Assembly (NCBI GenBank): GCA_029706075.1 | Contig: JAINUG010000072.1 | Location: forward strand, 3,041,367-3,105,366 | Length of the DNA: 64,000 nt | Origin: Aldrovandia affinis | Lineage: Eukaryota > Chordata > Actinopteri > Notacanthiformes > Halosauridae | Direction of reading: 5' to 3' | In this document: in pieces, positions 33,029 to 42,330 of the stretch | Layout: the number at the start of each line of letters is the position of its first letter | How positions within the stretch are numbered: position 1 is the first letter of the stretch | The notes under the pieces: generated by a model | What the model saw: only the letters and a program-made list of their open reading frames with translations | What the model was told of the DNA's origin: nothing | Database searches by the model: none | Program-made: the position numbers and the translations under genes

Positions 33029-33774
33029 AGAAAACCATTGCAGTCTTCATTTGAGAAAACAGGTACAGAGGGGAGAGGAGGGCTAACAATATTGTTGATG
33101 GTTTTAAACAGTACGCTGGGATTTCGCTTACTAGAAGTGATGAGGTTAGCGAAAAAAGCAGCCCTAGCATTCTTAACCATATCATTGAGTTCAGATAAAA
33201 GATCTTTAAGATAGAGACGGTGGACCTGGAGGTTGGTAGCTTTCCACAGCCGCTCTGTTTTGCGACATTTACGCCTAAGATTGCGGATATCCTCATTTAG
33301 CCAAGGAGAAGAATTAAGAACGGGGACACTACGAGTTACAAGGGGGCGACATCGTCTAGAATAACAGAGCAGTGTGTGTTAAGCGTGAACCAAGCTCTCT
33401 ACGTCGTCATGACATGACTCAAATAAGTTGCTATCAAAAGCAGCAGAGAAGTTCTCCACTGCGGGACTGTTTACAACGCTACGAGCTTTTTACCCGTTTC
33501 ACCGGTACATAGTCATTGTCAACAACCAAGTTAAAAGTACACATTTGTGATCGGTAACAGATAGCTCCTCAGTGCCAACAATACTGACTTTTAAACCCAT
33601 TGTGAACACGAGATCTAACGTGTTTCCTTTGTTATCGTCGGACCAGACACATGTTGGGTGAAATGAAGCGACTCAGTAATGCTTTGGAAGTTAACAGCAA
33701 AATTGTCTGAGCTATCGTTTACATGAATGTTAAAATCCCGATCATAAGGACTCTCTCAAATCGGATGGTGGAGG

Positions 33775-34667
33775 CTAAGAACTCCCAAAATCAGATAAAA
33801 ATGACCCGTTTTTGCCAGGAGGGCGATAGATTAAAACACAATAAAACGGATTTGAGCGCCCGACTTTAGTCATTTGCACTTCGAAAGAAGAGAAAGTTCC
33901 AGTGCATACCGTGCGGGTAGAGAAGTAATCTCTGTGAAACGAAGCGAGTCCCCCTCCTTGACCTGTTGTTCTGGGGTACAGGAGTAGGCACAGTTTTGAG
34001 GACAAAGTTCGTTTAGTGAGACATAATCCTCAGCTTTCTGCCAAGTCTCTGTGATAAGCAGGAAATCCAGGTCCTTATCGACGAAGAAATCGTTAAGTAA
34101 AAACGATTTGTTAGCAACAGATTGGGCGTTTATCAGTCCAAAGCATATGCAGTCAGAGCCCGATCTGCCGAAGGTAGAGGCCCGAGGCAATGAACGTAGA
34201 CACCCAGGCACTGAAGCCACTCTGGTGTACGTCTGGCGCCGTCTTATCGGGGCAAAAGCAGGTAGCTCCGACGGTGAAGCAGGGAGGATGGGTCGGAGGC
34301 AGGACAGCCTCACGTTGTGGCCAGCAGCCATGGAGAAGGTGTGGAGCATGGAGGAGGGGCGGCATCGGGTCCTTACCGCAACTCCAGCTCGTCTTCCCCT
34401 TCGCCTCGCCCGCTGATTCCGGGGGCAGTCGCAGCATGGAGACCAAATTGAAACAGGTAGCTGGAAACGCAGAGCGCGGTGGGAGCTCCATTTTACGAAA
34501 TGTTGCGACAGAGAGTTTGCCACCGAGGCACCAATATCCAGCAGTGTTTGGCGATCGTACAAAACAGCCGATTTTACCCGATCAGACAGAACGACGTAAA
34601 CAGGAACAGGACAAACAATATCGGTAGCAAGCGAAAGACGACTAGCAGCCGACATAGGCGCGGCCAT
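33775..34667 (-). pseudogene. L2 LINE N-terminal region and endonuclease start
   Basis: The frame 33870-34667 begins at ATGGCCGCGCC, close to the LINE 5' end. It has a basic, Pro/Ser-rich leader and then INAQSVANKSFLLNDF and FLLITETWQ, the conserved N-terminal motifs of APE-type endonucleases. A shifted frame (33775-34005) continues with TTGQGGGLASF and VLIYRPPGKNGSFLSDF. Later endonuclease motifs cannot be read in one frame. Confidence 0.83.
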
Positions 34668-34684
34668 CTTTGACAGGTGTCAGC

Positions 34685-35315
34685 TGATACCTCTAGGAGG
34701 AGATTCTATCTACCATGACCACGGTTAGTACCTGTCTAATAATTATATTATTGGCCAATCTATCTAACCTGTTCAAAAAGTATGACAATGAATTAAATTT
34801 GTATTATAATTATTGATATTCAGTGAAATAAATGTAATCAAACAAAAAACTCATAACTTTATAAAAGTTTATTTATTTCTTAATTCTGAATCAAAAAAAT
34901 ATTCACACGCCAATTTGTTTTATCAAAAGCAACATTGCAGCCAGTAGACCTACATAGAATCAGATTTTTTTAAACAAACTGAAAATAATGTATAAAATCA
35001 CTTTCTTGTGCCAGGAACTGTCAGGTAACAGAACAATAACAGATTTAACTTTAGCCAAAATTGTAACTCTTCTAAATTACGTAATTAAAGGAGTGTTTCA
35101 GCGATTTAGTGAAACACTACAAATGATTTCCTTACCTCAGAAATCATTTGGAGGTTTTTTTCGTGTCTCATATATACTCATGAAGGCAGATAAAAGGGTA
35201 CAAAAGTGACATATGCGCGGTACTGGCCCGCACTGCACATGTGTGCCAGACTATTCCCCTAGAGATCACATTGAAACGACAGGTGTAACCATGGCCAAAT
35301 TCATAAACATTCCCT
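34685..35315. other. AT-rich sequence, possibly hAT 3' region
   Basis: This lies between the L2 5' end and the hAT dimerisation domain. It could be the 3' UTR of the hAT element, but no inverse copy of the CAGAGATGTGG terminus was found. Confidence 0.4.
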
Positions 35316-35317
35316 TT

Positions 35318-35575
35318 TTACAAGTTGTTGCATTTACAAAATATGAGATTTGAAAGGGTCTTGTCTCCGATCCGAGCACGATGTGGCCTCATAATGATTC
35401 CACCATGGCTAAAGACCCTCTCAACTGGGGCGCTTGATGCTGGCACTGCAAGCGCTCTCATTGCAACCGGAAAAAGTGCAGGGGGGGTGTTCCTATTTGC
35501 ATCCCAAAATGAGAGACAACCCTGCCCACTGCAAAGGCCAAGATAGTTATTCAACTCTGTCTCTGGACTGCCCAT
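35318..35575 (-). pseudogene. hAT transposase C-terminal (hATC dimerisation) domain
   Basis: This 85-codon frame has ELNNYLGLCSGQG, then CLSFWDANRNTPPALFPVAM and RALAVPASSAPVERVFSHGG, followed by RARIGDKTLSNLIF. The W-D, A-VPASSAPVERVFS and L-N-IF features are the recognised hATC pattern. The natural stop appears to be kept at 35318. The catalytic domain upstream is missing. Confidence 0.9.
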
Positions 35576-35915
35576 TGGTCCGAAGGCCCATTATTCCGAA
35601 AACCCCAATAGATTAGTCCGACGGTCCGTTATCCTGAAAACAAAAGCCCACTGCTCCCGAAGGCCCGTTGCTCCGAAAATACTCTCCCTGGAGTTTTGTT
35701 GCCCTTAATATCTTCGTGTATTTTGACGTGCAAACGCGAGGATACCGTTTACAAAATGCTTGCTTTTTAGTGTGCCCATTGGCTAAAAATGTCAAGGCTT
35801 TAAAAATAGGTTAATTTCACAAAATACACAGCGTGACACTTACCCATTGAAATTCGTGAGGCAGATGTTTTTGAACTATTGTGGTTTCGGAATAATGGGC
35901 CGTCGATACCCAATG
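35573..35915. mobile_element. short inverted-repeat element with internal repeated units
   Basis: The left CATTGGTCCGAAGGCCCATT and the right end, which inverted reads CATTGGGTATCGACGGCCCA, are followed in both cases by TTATTCCGAAA. This gives about 30-bp inverted termini around 340 bp. Near the left end the unit CGAAGGCCCRTTNYTCCGAA recurs three or four times in degenerate form (35580-35680). It has no coding capacity and lies inside the hAT element just upstream of its C-terminal domain. Confidence 0.7.
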
Positions 35916-36064
35916 TCCGTGAATGCTAAACGTTAGCTAGCTAACTAACTTTTCCCATTTGGAACTTCAGAAATATTTTTGAATATCCGTGCATGACTTG
36001 TTTGTTACGATGTGAGTGTAAAACAGAAATAGTTCCAGTTAGCCAATTAAAAAAATAATATCCT

Positions 36065-36158
36065 AAATTCACAGTCGTCAGCAGGACGATCACTACGAAA
36101 TCAAAGGTCGTCCTTCTTAATTTTTGAGTCGTCGAAACGATAGGACGACTGGGAATTT
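36065..36158. mobile_element. 94-bp palindromic mini-element
   Basis: AAATTCACAGTCGTC at the left and its inverse with one change (AAATTCCCAGTCGTC) at the right bracket 94 bp. Further GTCGTC/GGACGA repeats lie inside. It may be a tiny inverted-repeat transposon or a hairpin within the hAT intron. Confidence 0.5.
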
Positions 36159-36222
36159 GTGCCCCTAGCTAGCTAGACATTCTGCGCAGATTTAGCTAAC
36201 ATCAGACCTCACAGACACTTAC

Positions 36223-36386
36223 CGATCCGAATGAGTCTTCAAATGACAAACAAAGTTTGATGTTGTAGTCTGGCTGTCAGAAATCTTTGATGAGCAGGTA
36301 TTGCATTCAGCAGTTCGCCTTTTTCCTTCACATGTGAAATGTTTGAAGCCGAAAGTGATGACTCTTGGCACAGTCGCGGCCGCCAT
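36223..36386 (-). pseudogene. hAT transposase exon 1 encoding a BED zinc finger, with splice donor
   Basis: The minus-strand ATG at 36386 (CATCATGGCGG context) opens MAAATVPRVITFGFKHFTCE, followed by AECNTCSSKISDSQ and NFVCHLKTHSDR. The C-x2-C and H-x4-H arrangement fits a BED finger. The frame meets a strong donor (ATCG then GTAAGT) at 36223/36222. The exon has no internal stop, so this part still looks codable, but the rest of the transposase is deleted. The related exon at 16.8 kb ends at the same residue position. Confidence 0.7.
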
Positions 36387-36811
36387 GATGATCTGATTAT
36401 ACTGTGTGTGTGTAACCAGAAATACAATTTCTGAAATACAGCGGGGGAGGGTGTAACGAGTGCTTCTCGTTGTAATAAAATAACGTCAGGTAGCGAGGAG
36501 CTTGACTGACAGGGTAGTCATCTAATCATGACAATGCCATTCCCAGTGTGCGCTCGCATACCGGGTAATGTTACACTGACACTTGTAATGTGAACATTGA
36601 CAAGGTTGAACATTTTAATATTTAATATAATATTTAAACTGAAAACATCAAATGAACACAAACAAGTCATTCGAGTCATGTCTCAAGTCAAGTCAAGTCA
36701 CAAGTCTTTAACTTCCAAGTCCAAGTCGAGTCTCAAGTCATTTATTTTCTGTCAAGTCAAGTCGCAAGTCATAAAAACAGTGACTCGAGTCGACTTGAGT
36801 CCACATCTCTG

Positions 36812-37190
36812 CAGGTAACTGCCGAAATAAATGAAAGACCTAAATAAATACAAAGCCATTCTGAGTGATCACCCTCATCCTATGGTGAAACATTTCTATT
36901 TTGATGGAAGTGGTCGCTTCCAGGATGACATTGCTCCATCTCAATCCAATCGAACACTTATGGGAGATTCTGGAGCAGCGCCTGAGACAGGGTTTTGCAC
37001 CACCATCAACAAAACACCAAATTATGGAATTCCTCATGGAAGAATGGTGTTGCATCCCTCCAATAGACTTCCAGACACTTGTATAATCTATGCCAAGGCA
37101 CATTGAAGCTGTTCTGGCTGTCATAGTGACCCAATGCCCTATTAAGACACTTTATGTTGGCATTGACTTTATTTTGGCTGTATGTTGTCA
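36812..37190 (+). mobile_element. Tc1-like element fragment (GGTAACTGCC family)
   Basis: It starts with CAGGTAACTGCCGAAATAAA exactly where the hAT element ends, and keeps transposase C-terminal coding (next entry). No right terminus is seen. It is the same family as 9851-15452 and 45.75-46.84 kb. Confidence 0.8.
36901..37125 (+). pseudogene. Tc1-like transposase C-terminal remnant
   Basis: LLHLNPIEHLWEILEQRLRQ holds the catalytic Glu. It is followed by STKHQIMEFLMEEW and IPPIDFQTLV, then past a stop ESMPRHIEAVLAVI, the usual end of this transposase. The second catalytic Asp motif is not preserved. Confidence 0.87.
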
Positions 37191-38090
37191 AGTGAGACAC
37201 GAATGTACAGTAGGATTACTAGGCACTGTGGTGAAAGGTGGTGAGGTCGGTTGAAAGGCCCGTGACCACCCAGGAGTAGTGTAATCTGTCACACATCTCA
37301 GCCTAATCTCCTCTGTGCATGACTGGGACTCCTCACGTGCTGAGGCGGCAAGACACAGGCTCTCATCCACGTGGCATCTTAAGGGATTCGCTGCCTCCTA
37401 TGAGAACAAGTTGATGATTTGCAAAGTGCTGGGGGAGGGTGAGGCTGGGCAGTGGGGGAGGAAAACACTTCTGTTGCAATCGATGACACACAACACACAC
37501 ACACACACACACACCTGGCGCCTCTGGGATCAAATAATTTAATCTTCTTAGCCTAAACACGCACACTGATTTGTGGACATGGCACTTTGTGACATCACCG
37601 TTTGACGCTTTGCGATTACGATTGTGCTGACAATGCTTGCTCGCTAAACAACAAGATGATGAAGATGATGTGATAGAAATAAAGATTTTATGAAGCAGTA
37701 GAATAAACTGGCGGATGATTTATGTCAGGACTAAAACTTGAATGCCATCCAAGAGGCTCCGTTGTGTCCCTGACGAGAAGATGATCTTACAAGTATGGCT
37801 TTGAGCAAGTATTTGTTGTGCAATATGCGTCACTCAGGCTCCAAGGGTTCATTCTCCCCATTGGTCAATATCTACTCCAACCAATAACATCTGTTCAGAT
37901 CTACTTCTACTAATAACACCATTGGTTCATAGTTGACAAATTAAAAAGTACAGCCATGAAATTAGATAAGATACTGAAAGCGAATTGTAATGCTGCACGG
38001 GAAAATACAAGGCCTAATATATGGGTGTCCTGACTCTGAATTCCCATCCTGGGTTGCTGTGGTTTTAGCCCACTGAGTGGAGAACAACTT
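37191..38090. other. unassigned sequence with a CA repeat at 37489-37513
   Basis: No recognised gene. 37200-37450 is GC-richer and could be a decayed repeat. Short frames cross the CA run. Confidence 0.45.
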
Positions 38091-38091
38091 A

Positions 38092-38457
38092 GGGTCCCGC
38101 TTTACTATAAGTGGCCCTAAACCTGTGTAAGTACATTGTAACTACAGAAGCAGGTGTACTTTGTATGTATAAAATGTTACATTGTACTTACAATTTCAAC
38201 ATTTGAATGTTAAACTTTGCATGTTTGACATTCATATCATGATTAAGGAATAAAAGGAAAATTACTTAGCTAGCTACCACTTATGATTGTGACTGTGGGA
38301 AATTCATTTTTGACTGCAGTAGAAAACAACACTTCAAATACACAGCTAACATGTATGTATGTACAATGTAACATTGTGTATATGCATGGTTGTTACACTG
38401 TACCTACTTCTGTAGTTACAGTGTAATTACATGGGTATTGGGCCACAAGTGGGACCC
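38092..38457. mobile_element. 366-bp inverted-repeat element (MITE)
   Basis: The left GGGTCCCGCTTTACTATAAG, followed by TGGCCC, and the right GGGCCACAAGTGGGACCC form inverted termini. Inside, TGTAACTACAGAAGCAGGTG has an inverse partner near 38402-38420, so the arms are longer than the termini. There is no coding region. The ends match a type common in fish (GGGTCCCACTTTATATTAAG-like, from memory). The target duplication is unclear. Confidence 0.75.
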
Positions 38458-38875
38458 AAACTAGTTCAGCAGACTATATGTACTCCACCAGAATATCAGA
38501 TTTAATATCTACTAATAATATATTTTTTTCATCCGTACTTCATATAACTACGTGCTGCCACACATGTCTGCTGTGCTACTGAAACAGGAGTCAAACAATG
38601 GTGATGAAGTCAACATGAATTACCTGTTGAATTCAAAAGCTGAATTCAATTGTAATAATGTAATCATTAAAAGTATGAAATTCTCATTAACACATGGGAA
38701 TGTAAAAAAATAAAATAAAAAAAAGATCATTTGGAAACAGACATACAAACACATTTTGACTGTTGCAGTACAAGAGCAGAGGAAGAAGTGTTCCCAAAAA
38801 CAATGACACATATTTGGACATGTAAACATCAAGGGACATTCAGTAGTAAGAAATTCTCACACAACATAAGTGCGT
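38458..38875. other. AT-rich sequence, nothing recognised
   Basis: Frame 38620-38832 is compositional. Confidence 0.5.
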
Positions 38876-38877
38876 TT

Positions 38878-39110
38878 AGAGCAGAAGGTTTATTGACACA
38901 CGGGACATAGTATTGTAAGCAAAGTTATATTGCCATTCACACAAGTGTGCAGGAATGTTTCTTGGTGTTGCTGCAGTACAGTTAGTCACACAGTGAAAAC
39001 ACACAGACGGTGTAGTAGTGCAATAGAGGGATAGTCCAATAGGCAATAAATTATATCATTAATAATGTGGGTTAACATGGAACAAGGAGGAGATGGGGGA
39101 GGCGGTGGCG
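38878..39110 (-). repeat. LINE 3'-UTR fragment shared with 61.86 kb
   Basis: The minus strand reads CTGTGTGTTTTCACTGTGTG and then ACTGCAGCAACACCAAGAAA, which recurs almost exactly at 61866-61915 at the end of the LINE there. An AATAAA signal (inverse of TTTATT, near 38890) and a terminal fragment follow. It is a 5'-truncated 3' end. Confidence 0.65.
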
Positions 39111-39618
39111 TGCCGGAAACAGCTTAGCACGATAGGAGAAAGGTATGTGGTGATTTTATACCTGTTGATTTTATATTCGTTTCAGCTGCTTGAGGGAAAC
39201 ATCAGAGGTTGTCTATAAACCTTTCTCCCGAATGTTTGTTTAAGATTATTTCATTATTATCCAATTAATCCATTTTGGATAAAGCTTACATTTTTTAGTT
39301 TCTTTAGTTATGTAATTTATAAAAACATTTTTGCAGTTACCATTTAAATGCAATTCCTTTCCCATTACGGTGCGATTGTTCTTGTTGGAGGCGCACACAG
39401 TGCACAGTAATTCAGCACTTCACGGAAACAGATTTCATTACAATAAAGTGATTAACAGATTGAATATTCACTTTAAAACAATAAATTATTTTGCTGAACT
39501 TGCAATTTAGGGAACGGCACACGATCGAAAGTAAACACCAAGTTAACACCTAATTATGGACTGCTAATTGTAAAACTATGGAAACCAGCTCTTTCTTTAA
39601 AATGTTATGTTCAATTTT
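39111..39618. other. AT-rich sequence, nothing recognised
   Basis: No coding signal or repeat ends. Confidence 0.5.
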
Positions 39619-39720
39619 TGGACCCTTTGGTACTGTTTGCCGGGTCAAATTGACCCAGGACATTATTGGGATTTTAAAGCAATACATAAATAAGAATTAA
39701 TGTCAAAATACTTAACATAT

Positions 39721-40209
39721 TGTGGCAGACAGCCAGGGGAGGTGCGAGGAATCATAATAGAGGGGAAATACATGCAGTCACGCTGGCTCCACTCCAAACC
39801 GTATTTGGAGCTCCGGAGGAAATCTGACGCACCGGAAAACCCATAACAAGCTGAAGGCTCGGAAATAAAAGACGCACATTTTCCCCAAGATAATCGCAGA
39901 GTACAAGAAGGGAAACTCGTGGCAAGAGAGAGTGAGAGCAGAGCATTGTTTTTTGGATTGTTTATTTGGATTGACCTGGATTGTTTTGAGACCCCCGTTT
40001 GTGTACCGAATGTTAATTTTATGAGAACCTGGCTTGGACTAACAACAGTGGATTATGAACAATGACTACATATACGGATTGAAATATTGAACTGTGACTA
40101 TTTCTCCCCTCTCCCTAATCCCTAATTGTGAGTTTACCCCCTAATAAACCCAGTTATATTTCATTGACCATCTTTTGTGTGTTGTTTCATTATACAACTT
40201 CCTGCTACA
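39721..40209 (+). mobile_element. solo LTR with 4-bp ATAT target duplication
   Basis: It starts TGTGGCAGAC and ends CCTGCTACA, with inverted TGTGGCAG/CTGCTACA ends and TG...CA borders. ATAT lies immediately on both sides (39717-39720 and 40210-40213). The 489-bp body has an AATAAA signal near 40142 and shares TTGGATTGTTTTGAG with the LTR candidate at 9.0-9.5 kb. It has no internal genes, so it is a recombined solo LTR, probably Gypsy-type. Confidence 0.85.
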
Positions 40210-40475
40210 ATATGTTGTCTTTGTCTAAATTTCAAACAATATAGATCACATATATGGTTAATGTTTCCATTTACCTCTGCTAGATCACATTCAACAATGA
40301 AAGTGTCATTTGTTTTTGTGTTTAAAAAGTTGTGAATTATGTAAAAACTTTGAAAACTTGAAAAAAATCTAATGAAACAAGCTCGTCATGACTATTGATA
40401 TTGTTATGAACTGAAAACACAAAACAAGAACCAAATATAACTGTTTTCAACCATCACTGGCTATGAAATCATCTC

Positions 40476-40703
40476 TCAATATGCTCCTCCAGCAGTTGGT
40501 TTTGAGGCTCTTCCTGGTACGTGCTCTGGGTCAAGCTCATCTTCTTCTTCAAACTCACTTTCATCCTCAGAAGTTATTTCTACATTGTCCTTGTATTCTG
40601 ACACGTCACTATTTGTTTCTCTCCATTCAAGTATTAGCTCCAAGGCCCTCTGAGCAGAGAATCTTCTGATCATATTGATGGATTGTGGAAGTGACCCACA
40701 CAC
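40476..40703 (-). pseudogene. piggyBac-type transposase N-terminal fragment
   Basis: The frame reads MIRRFSAQRALELILEWRET, then a strongly acidic stretch (NVEITSEDESEFEEEDELDP) before a stop at 40476. A short F-x2-x-AL-L helix followed by an acidic region is the usual start of piggyBac-family proteins. No DDE domain follows. 40380-40470 downstream is AT-rich with stops. Confidence 0.6.
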
Positions 40704-40839
40704 TGTGATGCAAAGCTATTTATCCATTTTGTCCCTCCCCCAATGTGCAGGTGTGAGGGGTACAGTGCAAGAAAATGTTGAATGTGTAGAATGTTTTGGA
40801 ATAACATTGTGCAGGTTCCCACACTACAAAGGGTAAAGA

Positions 40840-42330
40840 GGGCAGGAAAACGCGACACTTGGAACTTAACAATGTTGCAACCTTATGGCAGGTGTGTGTG
40901 TGTGTGTTTGATATGCACAGAGAAACTGGGAGGTGATTTTGAAAAGAAAATAAATGCAGTCAGAGAATCATTATGGACAAGGAGTAAGGAGGGGGTGTAT
41001 GGGGGTGGAGGTGGAGTAGGTGTGGGGGTTGGTGGTGGGACTAGGCTTGGAACATTTTCTTTTGGCAATATTGTCTATAACAGTGATCCTCACTATTGTT
41101 TTCAGGAGAGTCACACTGGCAGGACAAAGTCAATAAGAGAGCCAATTTTACGGCAAAACACCAAAAGCCACCACAACCAAGCATATATGCCTACTAATTG
41201 TCACCTCACAGCATACAATATACAGTATAATGCAGCCAATACAATCCTGGGGCCTCATGCATAAACATTGCGTAGACAAAGTTATAATTTCTATCGTGCG
41301 AACGAAATTTAGAATGTCTCTACGCACAGAAAAATCTGGATTTATCAAACATGCGCACACAGGTCGTACGCACACTCCGTGTTGATAAATCTAATCTAAT
41401 CTAAACAAGATATATTGTTTGGTTCACTCAGTGTAGGGATAACAAAGAAAAGAAAAACTGCTGCATGGGAGCAAGTGACGGATTCTGTTAATTCGGTATC
41501 TTCTGAACAGAGATAAATAGTTAGGTAAATAGTTGGCCTAGCCTACCAATAAACATTCAAAATATTGAAAAATTTCTGCTGTCAAGTGTGTGTACAATAA
41601 TAGGCTATATATCTGATAGATGTTGGCTAAATTATATCCTAGGCCTATAGCTGTGTTTTGCCAGGTAGGCTACTTCATAATTATTGCTGGTTATTGCATG
41701 CTCTCTTCAAATGCGTTATTGCCAAAGCGCTCACAAACTTAATTTAGTCGCCACAAGCACAGCTAATTTTTGGTCTGTTCTGTGCAGAGGATAGCTGCAT
41801 TTTCCAATAAAATAGCCTGCAACATAGTAAATATCATAACAAATATGTTGGCACACACATGCCTAATTTTTCCAAGGCCGTCCAGTTATAGAATCCTGCA
41901 TGGCTACACTTATCAGTGGATGACTAGCGTTGGCGATGTTTGCAATTGGCATTCAACGTTTTTGGGTAAATCAGAAACATAATTAACGGCTACCTGCCGT
42001 TACCAGTAAAAGAGGATAAACCTTCTCCATTCACCATCCCAGATGTTTTGTGATATGTATTGTCTTTTCAACCTAACTGAGCCGCAGTGCATTCCCTCAA
42101 TAGCCTACACGTTTTGGGGCGCATAACGGTTTAATTATGTTATCGTAAAAAAAAACATTGGCTTTGTTTAGGCATGTCTTTAAAACGTTCTAACACCAAA
42201 GGTTTGTAGGCCTATTTGAAGTTTTTATTTTATATACAACAAAGGTATTACACAAAGGATAATAAACAAAGGTATTACTGTTGTAACTGTTCACATTATT
42301 GACCAATATCAAGGCAATTAAATGTGACGG
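40840..42330. other. unassigned; G-rich tract at 40985-41045, repeat-like end at 41249
   Basis: 40985-41045 is GGGGTG-rich and could form a G-quadruplex. GGGGCCTCATGCATAAAC at 41249 and the following TACGCACA-type sequence to about 41390 resemble one end of a widespread fish DNA element, but no inverse partner was found. The remainder is AT-rich. Frames such as 40782-41264 have no domain. Confidence 0.4.

Larger units (their letters stand above)
31155..34680 (-). mobile_element. L2-clade LINE, near full length, disabled by small indels
   Basis: About 3.5 kb on the minus strand runs from a 5' end near 34680 (AAGATGGCCGCGCC) to an AT-rich 3' end of ATTTTAATG-like repeats at 31155-31330. Order: endonuclease (34667-33775), linker, reverse transcriptase (33028-32198), thumb and C-terminus (32223-31481, shifted frames). 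Both ends appear to be present, unlike the other LINEs in the window. It is disabled by a short deletion in the catalytic motif and by several frameshifts. No clear target duplication was seen. Confidence 0.88.
35318..36811 (-). mobile_element. hAT-type transposon derivative: 5' end, BED exon and C-terminal domain
   Basis: The 5' terminus on the minus strand (CAGAGATGTGGACTCAAGTC, from 36811) is followed by a GACTTGACTTG-rich subterminal region (36680-36800). Then come a BED-finger first exon (36223-36386) with a splice donor, an intron-like stretch with CTAGCTAG motifs, and finally the hAT C-terminal dimerisation domain (35318-35575). The catalytic middle is missing. Two small inverted-repeat elements (35573-35915 and 36065-36158) sit between the coding parts. 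The 3' terminus was not found. Confidence 0.75.
39623..40833 (-). mobile_element. piggyBac-like remnant interrupted by a solo LTR
   Basis: The left end CCCTTTGGTACTG, followed by TTTGCCGGGTCAAATTGACC, and the right end CACTACAAAGGG, followed by TAAA, look like decayed inverted termini of a piggyBac element. The outer TTAA sites have mutated. A transposase N-terminus lies on the minus strand near the right end (40476-40703), and a solo LTR occupies 39721-40209. Without the LTR the remnant is about 720 bp. Confidence 0.6.

Noticed and set aside
34051-34627. Plus-strand frames of 121 and 145 codons
   Set aside because: They are shadows of the GC-rich L2 N-terminal region, whose minus strand carries endonuclease motifs.
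40782-41264. 160-codon plus frame with a Gly-rich stretch
   Set aside because: The Gly run comes from GGGGTG simple sequence. There is no domain or start context.
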